Source of the DNA: JALRAP01 sp046302815
GTDB taxonomy: Bacteria > Bacteroidota > Bacteroidia > AKYH767-A > OLB10
DNA: 11,799 nucleotides
Direction: 5' to 3'
Assembly (NCBI GenBank): GCA_046302815.1
Contig: JBKCHO010000149.1
Coordinates: 1 to 11,799 of the forward strand
Position 1 is the first letter of the stretch. Every line of letters begins with the position of its first letter. Under the pieces are notes generated by a model. It worked only from the letters and a program-made list of their open reading frames with translations, ran no database searches and was not told the DNA's origin. The position numbers and the translations under genes are program-made. Positions 1 through 6,154 of the stretch are shown in pieces.

Positions 1-128
1 CTTGACTCTCCCTCGCTCTCAGATTTAAACCCAGCACCACCACCCAATAGCAGGGTTCCTTTTGAAGTTTGAGCAACTGCAGCCAGTGAAAACACTGACA
101 TCACCATTAATAACGCGATTTTTTTCAT
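1..128 (-). CDS. Partial exported protein, probably outer-membrane beta-barrel (N-terminus only)
   Basis: The ATG lies at 128-126 and the frame stays open to the left edge, giving 42 codons of a longer protein. The N-terminus is a clear Sec signal peptide: MKK, then a hydrophobic core (IALLMVMSVFSLAAV), then a likely signal peptidase I cut after AVA, leaving Q at the mature N-terminus. The mature start reads QTSKGTLLLGGGAGF, a first beta-strand pattern common in small Bacteroidota outer-membrane barrel proteins, where a 'KGT.LLGG..GF' strand often begins the barrel. That family assignment is inference from a short stretch, and the rest of the protein is outside the window. The start is supported by the signal peptide, an A-rich leader just upstream and a -7 box at 152-159. 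Confidence 0.75.
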   Translation of the reverse strand, partial: MKKIALLMVMSVFSLAAVAQTSKGTLLLGGGAGFKSESEGES

Positions 129-151
129 ATTTTTTTTTTTAGTTAATAAAA

Positions 152-159
152 CAAAACTA
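152..159 (-). promoter_or_regulatory. Bacteroidota -7 box (TAGTTTTG) for the exported protein at 1-128
   Basis: Read on the minus strand, 159-152 is TAGTTTTG, a full match to the Bacteroidota -7 consensus TAnnTTTG, 23 bp upstream of the ATG. This would give a leader of under 20 nt made mostly of A residues. I find no TTG/TTTG -33 element at the usual 17-23 bp spacing, so only half of the promoter is visible. The rest of the gap between this gene and the pheT stop codon (160-334) shows no gene and no convincing terminator. Confidence 0.45.
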
Positions 160-334
160 GTTTGTTAGCAGATTTCGTTCAGCTTTATCCCAGGCAAGTT
201 ATAAACACTGCGATGTTTAATTTTTCGCAATTGCCTGTATTTCAATGGATAAAGAGGCTGCGTGATTGGTGTCTACACGAATTATGTAGCATTAAAAACA
301 ATAATCGGACGCTAATTCAGAGTTGAAAACCTGC

Positions 335-2767
335 TTACGCCTTTCGAATCACAGCACCCATCTCCCTCTCAAAAGCATCCATGATGCGCTGCATAGCCTT
401 GTCGATCTCCTTATCGGTAAGGGTTTTTTCATCATCGCGCAATACGAAACTTAATGCATATGACTTTTTATTCTCGCCCAATTTGGCATCCTCGTATACA
501 TCAAACAATCCCACCTCGCGCAACAAGCCCTTGTCAGTTTGAAATGCCAACTTCTCGAGCTCGGAATAGCGAATGTTCCGATCAAGAATCATTGATAAAT
601 CTCTATGTACCTCTGGGAAACGAGGAGGTTCATGCGCCTTCAACCTCTGTGACGCGAATTCGGACTCCAGCAAATCCAAATTCATATAAGCGAAAAAGGC
701 AGGCCCTTGCAATCCGAATTCCTTCATTGTTTTTTTACGAAGCTTGCCGAACAAAACGGCAACTACTCCGCTACGAACACAAGTCATACACTCTTCCAAA
801 TGAGCATGGTCGGCTTGGTAGTGCCAATCGACAGATGGTACCATAAAGCCCGATACCCTGAGTAAATGCTGCACCATCGACTTCAAATAATAGAAAGAGA
901 AGGGTTCCTTTTTATGATCCCATGAACCAGGGTGGCGAAGTCCGTTTAACAATACTCCTACCCCGTTAGTTTCATGGTATTTTCCGTCACGCATCGAATA
1001 GGTTTTGCCAAATTCGAAAAAGCGCAAATCACTTCGTTGCCGATTTTGGTTGTATACTGCAGCATCCAACATCGGTAGCAGCATATCGAAACGCAACACA
1101 TCCAATTCAATGCTTAATGGATTGTGAATACGAGCCAACTGAGTTGCTAAATCATCCGCATAAGCGCTGGAACGGAACAGAGAGTTCGACATGATTTCAT
1201 GGAATCCATTGGCCGAGAGATAATGCGCCATGGAACTGCGTCGCGATTCCAATGGTGCATCAAATCCTGAGTGCAGCGACATGCGCATGATTTCAGGCAG
1301 TGGAATGCGATCATATCCATAGATACGCAGGAGCTCCTCACAAACATCGGCCTCCCTGGTTACATCCACCCGGTAAGGTGGTACTTGCACATCCCATCCT
1401 GATTCGTGCTCTTTGATTACTCGGATGTCTAGGTTACCAAGAATCGCCAAGACATCGCTGGATGGCATATCGATTCCAGTGATTCGTTTGATAGTAGCAT
1501 TTCTCAGAGTAAAATTACACCAAGCGACCGGCTCGGGATAGTGATCGGAAATCCGCGAAGTAAATACTCCACCCGCTATCTCTGCAATCAACAAAGCCGC
1601 GCGCTTCAAAGCATACAACACCATTTCAGGATCCGATCCGCGTTCGAAGCGGAAGGATGCATCCGTTTTAAGCGAATGGTGCTTGGATGCTTTGCGTACC
1701 GGCACGGGAGAAAAACAAGCACTCTCCAAAAAGACTTCGGTAGATGAATCACTGACACCAGAATTCAATCCACCAAAAATTCCTGCCATGCACATAGCAC
1801 CTTGCTCATCACAAATCATAAGCTCCTGTCCATTTAGCTTTCGCTCTACTCCATCTAAAGTGGTAAAAGGAGTGGCGGGAGGAAGCTTTTTCACCAGCAC
1901 CTTGCGTCCTTGAATGCGAGCGGCATCAAACGCATGTAAAGGTTGACCCGTTTCATGCAAAACGAAGTTGGTGATATCAACAATGTTATTTATAGGATTT
2001 AGACCTATCGACTTCAATCTGTTTTGAAGCCATGAGGGAGAAGGACCCACCTTGACTCCTGAAATATGAACCCCGGCGTAACGAATGCAATCTTTATCTT
2101 CAATCCGGACCTCTATCTGTGGCGTTATGTCGGGCAAAATAAAACCAGAAACATCGGGTAGTGTCAAATCAACCTTACGATTCCCTATGGTGTTTATAAC
2201 AGCACGGAGATCGCGTGCAACACCGATGTGCGAAGCAGCATCGGATCGATTGGGTGTTAAACCGATCGAAAGCACGAGGTCCTGTTCTACAGGAAAATGA
2301 TTGGTGACTGGCTCTCCTGGTTGTGCACCCTCATGCAAAATCATGATGCCGCTGTGGTCTTCTCCTAATCCGATTTCATCCTGTGCACAAATCATCCCTT
2401 CAGAGGCCTCACCGCGTATCTTCGATTTTTTGATTTCAAAGGGTTCGCCCTTGGCGGGATGAATGATGGTGCCAGGAATGGCAACAATCACTTTCTGACC
2501 AGCCGCCACATTGGGAGCACCGCAAACAATTTGGGATACTTGGCCATCGCCCACATCCACCTTACACACCGTAAGTCGGTCGGCATTGGGATGGCGCATG
2601 GTCTCCAAAACATGGCCAACCACCAACCCTCGCAATCCACCTTTGATTGATTCAAATGGCTCCACGGATTCCACTTCGAGGCCGCAAGCCGTAAGCTGGG
2701 CGGATATGGTTTCGGGCGACTCGTTAATGTCGATGTATTGCTTGAGCCAATTGAGGGAAATATTCAT
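335..2767 (-). CDS. pheT: Phenylalanine--tRNA ligase beta subunit (PheT)
   Basis: The 810-residue product is the beta chain of the cytosolic alpha2beta2 phenylalanyl-tRNA synthetase, which charges tRNA-Phe. The beta chain provides tRNA binding and the editing of mischarged Tyr-tRNA-Phe. Domains in order: an N-terminal segment (MNISLNWLKQYIDI); an EMAP/OB-type tRNA-binding domain at about 40-155 with HPNADRL at 59-65; the B3/B4 editing domain at about 215-400, including NIVDITNFVL and HAFDA; the B5 domain at about 405-490 ending EADVCEELLRIYGYDRIP, whose acidic residues bind Mg; a synthetase-like core; and the C-terminal ferredoxin-fold anticodon-binding (FDX-ACB) domain from about 715 to the end (FPEVHRDLSMIL). 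Length matches bacterial PheT and nothing is broken. pheS is not adjacent. The gene lies 63 bp downstream of an unrelated exported protein and has its own -7 box at 2802-2809. Confidence 0.98.
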   Translation of the reverse strand: MNISLNWLKQYIDINESPETISAQLTACGLEVESVEPFESIKGGLRGLVVGHVLETMRHPNADRLTVCKVDVGDGQVSQIVCGAPNVAAGQKVIVAIPGTIIHPAKGEPFEIKKSKIRGEASEGMICAQDEIGLGEDHSGIMILHEGAQPGEPVTNHFPVEQDLVLSIGLTPNRSDAASHIGVARDLRAVINTIGNRKVDLTLPDVSGFILPDITPQIEVRIEDKDCIRYAGVHISGVKVGPSPSWLQNRLKSIGLNPINNIVDITNFVLHETGQPLHAFDAARIQGRKVLVKKLPPATPFTTLDGVERKLNGQELMICDEQGAMCMAGIFGGLNSGVSDSSTEVFLESACFSPVPVRKASKHHSLKTDASFRFERGSDPEMVLYALKRAALLIAEIAGGVFTSRISDHYPEPVAWCNFTLRNATIKRITGIDMPSSDVLAILGNLDIRVIKEHESGWDVQVPPYRVDVTREADVCEELLRIYGYDRIPLPEIMRMSLHSGFDAPLESRRSSMAHYLSANGFHEIMSNSLFRSSAYADDLATQLARIHNPLSIELDVLRFDMLLPMLDAAVYNQNRQRSDLRFFEFGKTYSMRDGKYHETNGVGVLLNGLRHPGSWDHKKEPFSFYYLKSMVQHLLRVSGFMVPSVDWHYQADHAHLEECMTCVRSGVVAVLFGKLRKKTMKEFGLQGPAFFAYMNLDLLESEFASQRLKAHEPPRFPEVHRDLSMILDRNIRYSELEKLAFQTDKGLLREVGLFDVYEDAKLGENKKSYALSFVLRDDEKTLTDKEIDKAMQRIMDAFEREMGAVIRKA

Positions 2768-2801
2768 GTGGACGGGTGGTGTTGAAAGCAGATATTGGTT
2801 A

Positions 2802-2809
2802 CAAATTTA
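2802..2809 (-). promoter_or_regulatory. Bacteroidota -7 box (TAAATTTG) upstream of pheT
   Basis: On the minus strand 2809-2802 reads TAAATTTG, a full TAnnTTTG match, 34 bp upstream of the pheT ATG. It lies between the stop codon of the upstream exported protein (2831) and pheT. This suggests pheT can be transcribed on its own, even if read-through from the upstream cluster also occurs. No clear TTG element is seen 17-23 bp further upstream. Confidence 0.45.
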
Positions 2810-2830
2810 TGAAATTGTGCCCTATGCTTG

Positions 2831-3682
2831 TCATTTTACGCTCTCCAACCTATATCCCAAACGCAATGAATACCATTTCATAACCTTGGGCGCAATGGTT
2901 CGATCCTCTGAAAAGCGCGCCTGCAAGACCCATTCAATACTTTTGCGCATCTGCCATGCAATCCGAAGCTCTTGATCCCATTGTTGGTATTTGAAACGAT
3001 AACCATTGAGAAAAAGCCTCGACCTGCAGTCTATGTAAAACGATTTCGATAGGTATTTACTCAATTGAAAGATAGCCGTTGCACCTGCCGAATAATACAA
3101 AACGCTACTACTCCCCATCAGCAGCTTCCTTTGAAAAGGGTTTGGTCTGGTATTTAAGTCATGTATGCGATTCAACATGAGGGCTGGAAAAGACAAATCC
3201 AATGCTGCGTCATCGAATATGAGGAATCGAATACCGGAACCCTGAACAAACTGCGACGGGTTTAGAAAGCCTCCCTTGGGATCTGACAAATACCTGCCAC
3301 GGCTAGGGTCGAATAGCAGTTCTTGCTTCGGAAAAAGCGGCCCCTCCAACAAGAAGCTGGTAGAACCGGTTGTTTTCTTGCCATTGGCTTGGGCCGAAAA
3401 GCGAAGAACAAAACGGTCGCGATAGCGATTGGCAACTCCCCCATGATAAAGCGAGACCCCAAACTCATCAGCGACCTCGAGCTGTCGGATTTCGGTTTTC
3501 CATTCATACTTCAAATCCAAATCAAATCTTCTGAAAATTTGCGTGGCATCATCCGACTGTACAGAAATACTGGCAGAAAAGGATTCTCTGATCCTTCTTT
3601 TAACTGTATCGCCTTCTTGCCAGCATGGAATCCAATAAAACAATCCAGCCAAAAGGAAATACATTCGTATCAAATGCAACAC
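2831..3682 (-). CDS. Exported, predicted beta-rich outer-membrane protein of unknown function (possibly DUF3078-like)
   Basis: I do not recognise a named function. The 283-residue frame starts at GTG 3682; an ATG at 3664 would give 277 residues. I give the longer form because it puts Arg6 before the hydrophobic segment (MYFLLAGLFYWIPC), which makes a better signal peptide. Shortly after the likely cleavage site the mature protein begins QEGDTVKRR. The body is rich in alternating polar/hydrophobic strands and aromatics (FDLDLKYEW, SFYIDCRSRLFL, WYSLRLGYRL), as expected for an outer-membrane barrel. The QEGDTVK start, the 'FLNPSQFVQGSGIRF' segment and the last third recall the DUF3078 family of Bacteroidota, but the tryptophan/glycine-rich motif usual near its N-terminus is not evident, so this is tentative. 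The gene follows the lipoprotein at 3691-4248 by 8 bp and is probably co-transcribed with it. Confidence 0.7.
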   Translation of the reverse strand: MLHLIRMYFLLAGLFYWIPCWQEGDTVKRRIRESFSASISVQSDDATQIFRRFDLDLKYEWKTEIRQLEVADEFGVSLYHGGVANRYRDRFVLRFSAQANGKKTTGSTSFLLEGPLFPKQELLFDPSRGRYLSDPKGGFLNPSQFVQGSGIRFLIFDDAALDLSFPALMLNRIHDLNTRPNPFQRKLLMGSSSVLYYSAGATAIFQLSKYLSKSFYIDCRSRLFLNGYRFKYQQWDQELRIAWQMRKSIEWVLQARFSEDRTIAPKVMKWYSLRLGYRLESVK

Positions 3683-3690
3683 TTATAGAT

Positions 3691-4248
3691 TCAGTGACAT
3701 ACTACCTGATCCATATTGATCAGATAGACTACTATCTTCACCTTCTTATTGCTAATGGCAGCTTCTATCCAGGAATTGACCCTTTGCCTGTAAACTAATT
3801 TTCCAGTCCATGTGGCCCATGTTATAAACAAATGGTAATCTGCTTTTGATGGCACAAACTCCGAACTATCACAGGGAAAGTTTTTTAAGTGACTGGCAAA
3901 TGTTGACATGTTTTCCTGATTCCCAATGATTGACCTCGATGTGGAATCCAAACCAGAAATGAGAACTGATAAAGGAGCGGTGCAACCTGGGTTGTCCTTG
4001 ATTCGGTAGTCTATGGCTCTACCTTGCGCATCAAACAAAAAAGGCTCGGGAATAAACCATTCATGATCAACCGTAGGTTCAGCATAGCACATTTGACCCT
4101 GATCCGAAATATACTTGGATTTAAAATCCAACACAGCCTCACTAGAGACAACTTTTGAATCTCGAACGCCATAAATCAAACTAATTAGGGAACCACAGGA
4201 GGAAAAGCCCAAGCTCAGCAGCATGTATAGAAATATCACCTTTTTCAT
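3691..4248 (-). CDS. Lipoprotein with a thioredoxin-like segment lacking the CXXC motif
   Basis: The 185-residue product has a lipoprotein signal peptide: MKK, a hydrophobic core, then the lipobox GFSSC with acylated Cys18, so it should sit in the cell envelope. Two later segments recall thioredoxin/peroxiredoxin folds. One is LFDAQGRAIDYR at 71-82, like the 'd.dG..i.y' hairpin. The other is FITWATWTGKL at 141-151, followed by a helix and then KIVVYLINMDQ at 171-181, which parallels the 'FWA.WC..C ... v.vv.vn.Dq' layout of thioredoxins. The two catalytic cysteines are absent (TGKL at 147-150 where CGPC would be), so disulphide exchange by the usual mechanism is not expected. Other cysteines are C54, C89, C126 and C184. 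The fold assignment is inference from pattern. The gene begins 14 bp after a GC-rich hairpin and is followed after 8 bp by the exported protein at 2831-3682. Confidence 0.8.
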   Translation of the reverse strand: MKKVIFLYMLLSLGFSSCGSLISLIYGVRDSKVVSSEAVLDFKSKYISDQGQMCYAEPTVDHEWFIPEPFLFDAQGRAIDYRIKDNPGCTAPLSVLISGLDSTSRSIIGNQENMSTFASHLKNFPCDSSEFVPSKADYHLFITWATWTGKLVYRQRVNSWIEAAISNKKVKIVVYLINMDQVVCH

Positions 4249-4262
4249 AACCTTTTAAATGA

Positions 4263-4289
4263 GCCGGCACCCCGCGAAAGGGTGCCGGC
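4263..4289 (-). terminator. GC-rich hairpin between two exported-protein genes
   Basis: A perfect 10-bp inverted repeat is present: GCCGGCACCC at 4263-4272 pairs with GGGTGCCGGC at 4280-4289, around a 7-nt loop. It starts 6 bp after the stop codon of the gene at 4296-4769 and ends 14 bp before the ATG of the lipoprotein gene. In the minus-strand transcript the stem is followed by UCAUUUAAAA, only a weak U tract. It could be a leaky terminator, a 3'-end stabiliser for the upstream message, or a leader structure acting on the lipoprotein gene. The sequence shows the stem; the role is inference. Confidence 0.6.
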
Positions 4290-4295
4290 GGAAGT

Positions 4296-4769
4296 TTATC
4301 GGTATGAGATAACGAATCGGAGAATTCCATTTGATTCGACCACTGGATATCGTCCCTGGATCAAGATGGCACTATTGGAAATTCCCAAATCAGTTAGGAT
4401 ATCGGACGGGACGGGAGAATCATCCTCCATCACAAAAAAACCCGATTTGAAATACCTGTCATAGGCGTTTGCCGTCAAACCAGTTGTGCGGTTAATCTCG
4501 AACACGATTGCATTCGAATAATCATCTTTCGTAACAGTAGCAATCACATTGTTGCTTCGCCCCTCCGATAGCGTTGCCCTGAAATTACAAATGCCAAAAC
4601 CCTCGCAATCGCGTTTGCGGGCTATGGTGAAGCAAATGGAAACTTTGGGTTTTGCAGAAATAAAATGCACTGTTCTTGGTGGCTCCATCGCCGTGGAATC
4701 ATAGCTAGAAAGCAGTGAAGGAACAGAAACAAAAAGCATAATAAAAATGTTTGATTTGAAAAGTTTCAT
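4296..4769 (-). CDS. Small secreted protein of unknown function with three cysteines
   Basis: The 157-residue product is not one I can name. It starts with a signal peptide (MKLFKSN, then hydrophobic IFIMLFVSVPSLLSS). No lipobox cysteine is present, so a soluble periplasmic or secreted location is likely. The clearest motif is CFTIARKRDCEGFGIC at 46-61, with cysteines at 46, 55 and 61; these are the only cysteines and could bind a metal or form a disulphide. The remainder alternates short strands and ends in a strand-like FVISYR. The start at 4769 is fixed by an in-frame stop two codons upstream (TAA ATC ATG). A long leader contains a strong RNA hairpin (4848-4877), a tiny ORF and a -7 box at 4906-4913. 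It is the first of three same-strand exported-protein genes, separated from the second by the hairpin at 4263-4289. Confidence 0.75.
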   Translation of the reverse strand: MKLFKSNIFIMLFVSVPSLLSSYDSTAMEPPRTVHFISAKPKVSICFTIARKRDCEGFGICNFRATLSEGRSNNVIATVTKDDYSNAIVFEINRTTGLTANAYDRYFKSGFFVMEDDSPVPSDILTDLGISNSAILIQGRYPVVESNGILRFVISYR

Positions 4770-4772
4770 GAT

Positions 4773-4841
4773 TTAAATGTTTAAAAAGTGAAAAAGAAAA
4801 AAAATTAAAAGTGATTTGTTTGAAGAAATACCTCCTTTCAT
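4773..4841 (-). CDS. Possible 22-codon upstream ORF (leader peptide candidate)
   Basis: On the minus strand an ATG at 4841-4839 opens a 22-codon frame that stops with TAA at 4775-4773, leaving one codon (ATC) before the ATG of the secreted protein at 4769. The peptide begins MKGGISSNK and continues as a hydrophobic stretch (SLLIFFLFHFL). It begins 6 nt after the base of the hairpin at 4848-4877. The start contains AAAGGAGGT, a strong anti-SD match, but no start codon lies at normal spacing behind it. The frame is short and AT-rich, so it may be chance. Confidence 0.2.
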   Translation of the reverse strand: MKGGISSNKSLLIFFLFHFLNI

Positions 4842-4847
4842 TTAATT

Positions 4848-4877
4848 GCCGACCAATTCAGAAAAGAATTGACCGGC
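4848..4877 (-). promoter_or_regulatory. 12-bp RNA hairpin in the leader of the secreted-protein gene
   Basis: Arms at 4848-4859 and 4866-4877 flank a 6-nt loop. As DNA the arms have two mismatches. In the minus-strand RNA both become G-U pairs, so the stem GCCGGUCAAUUC / GAAUUGGUCGGC pairs fully over 12 bp; in plus-strand RNA they would be A-C mismatches. This points to a structure used in the minus-strand message, downstream of the -7 box at 4906-4913 and about 80 nt before the ATG at 4769. No U tract follows directly, so a simple terminator is unlikely. Confidence 0.5.
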
Positions 4878-4905
4878 TTAGTTAGACATGAGAAAAGCAC
4901 CGGGG

Positions 4906-4913
4906 CAAACATA
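4906..4913 (-). promoter_or_regulatory. Bacteroidota -7 box (TATGTTTG) for the exported-protein cluster
   Basis: On the minus strand 4913-4906 reads TATGTTTG, matching TAnnTTTG. Transcription from here would begin near 4900 and give a leader of about 130 nt that carries the hairpin at 4848-4877. No clear TTG is found at -33; the spacer instead contains the palindrome at 4919-4930. The desaturase, which diverges from this region, has no equally good box on the plus strand; TAAATTTC (4967-4974) and TATCTTTA (5007-5014) are near matches only. Confidence 0.45.
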
Positions 4914-4918
4914 GTTTG

Positions 4919-4930
4919 TTTATGCATAAA
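4919..4930. repeat. 12-bp perfect palindrome TTTATGCATAAA
   Basis: This perfect palindrome sits in the divergent region between the secreted-protein gene and the desaturase. It begins 6 bp upstream of the -7 box at 4906-4913, where a repressor could block RNA polymerase. An operator role is a guess from position; AT-rich palindromes of this size also arise by chance. Confidence 0.3.
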
Positions 4931-5033
4931 TGGTCATAAATTAAACGCTTAATATGCTTCGGGGACTAAATTTCATGTTTCGACAGGCATCGCAACTATT
5001 TATCCATATCTTTATCGAAAACCTGCCACATAA

Positions 5034-6149
5034 ATGATTATCAACCCAAAAACACAGGTCAAATTCAAACAAGAAGGAAAAACAGCCTTTTTCAACACGC
5101 TTAAAGGGCGTATAGACCAACACTTCAATACTCTTGGGAAAAGTAGACATGCCAACTTTACCATGGTTGTAAAAACATTGGTGATGTTATCGGCTTACAT
5201 CATCCCTTTCTTTTGCATCGTTTTCCTTCAACCCTCTTGGCCGATTTCACTGCTTCTTTGGACCATAATGGGAACCGGATTGGCGGGTATTGGTATGTGC
5301 ATTATGCACGACGCCAACCATGGCTCCTATTCATCCAATAAAAACATCAATACATTACTTGGTCATACGCTCAACATGGTAGGTGGTTCTGTTTGCAATT
5401 GGAAAATTCAACACAACATCCTCCATCACACCTATACCAATATAGCCCACATGGATGAAGACATCGCCGACAAGGGTGTGTTGCGATTCAACCCTCACAC
5501 ACCACACCGTGTCATCTTGAAATTTCAATACCTGTATGCCTGCGCTTTTTATGGTATCATGACCTTGTATTGGGCTGTTGCCAAAGATTTCATTCAATAC
5601 GCAAGATTCAGCAAATATGGACTCAACAAAGGGACGAAACCGTATGACAAAAGGGTGTTCATCAAAATACTTTTAGACAAAGTTGTTTACTTCTCTCTGT
5701 TCATTGGACTGCCATTGTGGATGGGCGTTCCGGTGTGGAGCCTAGTTGCCGGCTTTTTGTTGATGCATTTTACAGCCGGCATCATTCTCACGCTGGTGTT
5801 TCAAATAGCTCATACCATCGAAGGAACAAAGCACCCGCTGCCCGATGCGAATGGACATATTGAAAACGCATGGGCTATCCACCAAATGGAAACCACAACC
5901 AATTTCGCCACAGGCAATAGGTTTCTTACATTTTATCTAGGAGGACTGAATTACCAGGTAGAGCATCATCTCTTCCCAAACATCTGCCATGTTCACTATC
6001 CGGCCATAGCTCCAATTGTCAAGAAAACGGCCGAAGAATTTGGAATACCCTACTTGGAAAAGAAGACTTTCATGGATGGTATAAGATCCCACTTCAATCT
6101 ACTCAAATCCTTAGGCAGGTTGCCAAAAGCTTCCGAAGCCATTGGCTGA
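5034..6149 (+). CDS. Membrane fatty acid desaturase (acyl-lipid/acyl-CoA, delta-6-like family)
   Basis: The 371-residue product belongs to the membrane di-iron fatty acid desaturase family, which inserts a double bond into acyl chains using O2 and an electron donor. All three histidine boxes are present: HDANH at 92-96, HNILHH at 127-132, and QVEHH at 308-312 followed by LFP. The glutamine-led third box is typical of 'front-end' (delta-5/delta-6) and linoleoyl-CoA desaturase-like enzymes. Hydrophobic segments at about 43-65, 70-90, 165-185 and 215-260 fit a four-helix membrane protein with the iron site on the cytoplasmic side. No cytochrome b5 domain is attached, so electrons must come from a separate ferredoxin or cytochrome. 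Substrate and regioselectivity cannot be read from sequence. The likely role is control of membrane fluidity. Its stop codon lies 5 bp from the convergent recG stop. Confidence 0.93.
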   Translation: MIINPKTQVKFKQEGKTAFFNTLKGRIDQHFNTLGKSRHANFTMVVKTLVMLSAYIIPFFCIVFLQPSWPISLLLWTIMGTGLAGIGMCIMHDANHGSYSSNKNINTLLGHTLNMVGGSVCNWKIQHNILHHTYTNIAHMDEDIADKGVLRFNPHTPHRVILKFQYLYACAFYGIMTLYWAVAKDFIQYARFSKYGLNKGTKPYDKRVFIKILLDKVVYFSLFIGLPLWMGVPVWSLVAGFLLMHFTAGIILTLVFQIAHTIEGTKHPLPDANGHIENAWAIHQMETTTNFATGNRFLTFYLGGLNYQVEHHLFPNICHVHYPAIAPIVKKTAEEFGIPYLEKKTFMDGIRSHFNLLKSLGRLPKASEAIG

Positions 6150-6154
6150 TCCCA

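Noticed and set aside
270..292. CTACA...TGTAG inverted repeat downstream of pheT
   Set aside because: Five base pairs without a GC-rich stem or U tract is too weak to call a terminator.
454..846. Plus-strand 130-codon open frame
   Set aside because: It lies wholly inside pheT on the opposite strand, has no recognisable motif and is best explained as a shadow of the conserved pheT reading frame.
2511..2975. Plus-strand 154-codon open frame across the pheT start
   Set aside because: It overlaps the start of pheT and the end of the neighbouring gene on the other strand, with low-complexity, non-protein-like composition and no export or domain signal.
3323..3688. Plus-strand 121-codon open frame
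   Set aside because: Antisense to the exported protein at 2831-3682, which has a signal peptide and beta-strand pattern; the antisense frame has neither.
4826..4842. Resemblance of ACCTCCTTTCA (plus strand) to the 3' end of 16S rRNA
   Set aside because: Only about ten bases match and no other rRNA sequence is nearby, so this is not an rRNA fragment; it is kept only as an SD-like motif on the minus strand.
6136..6148. AGCCATTGGCT palindrome as a terminator for the desaturase
   Set aside because: The arms are 5 bp with a 1-nt centre, which cannot form a normal RNA hairpin, and no U tract follows.
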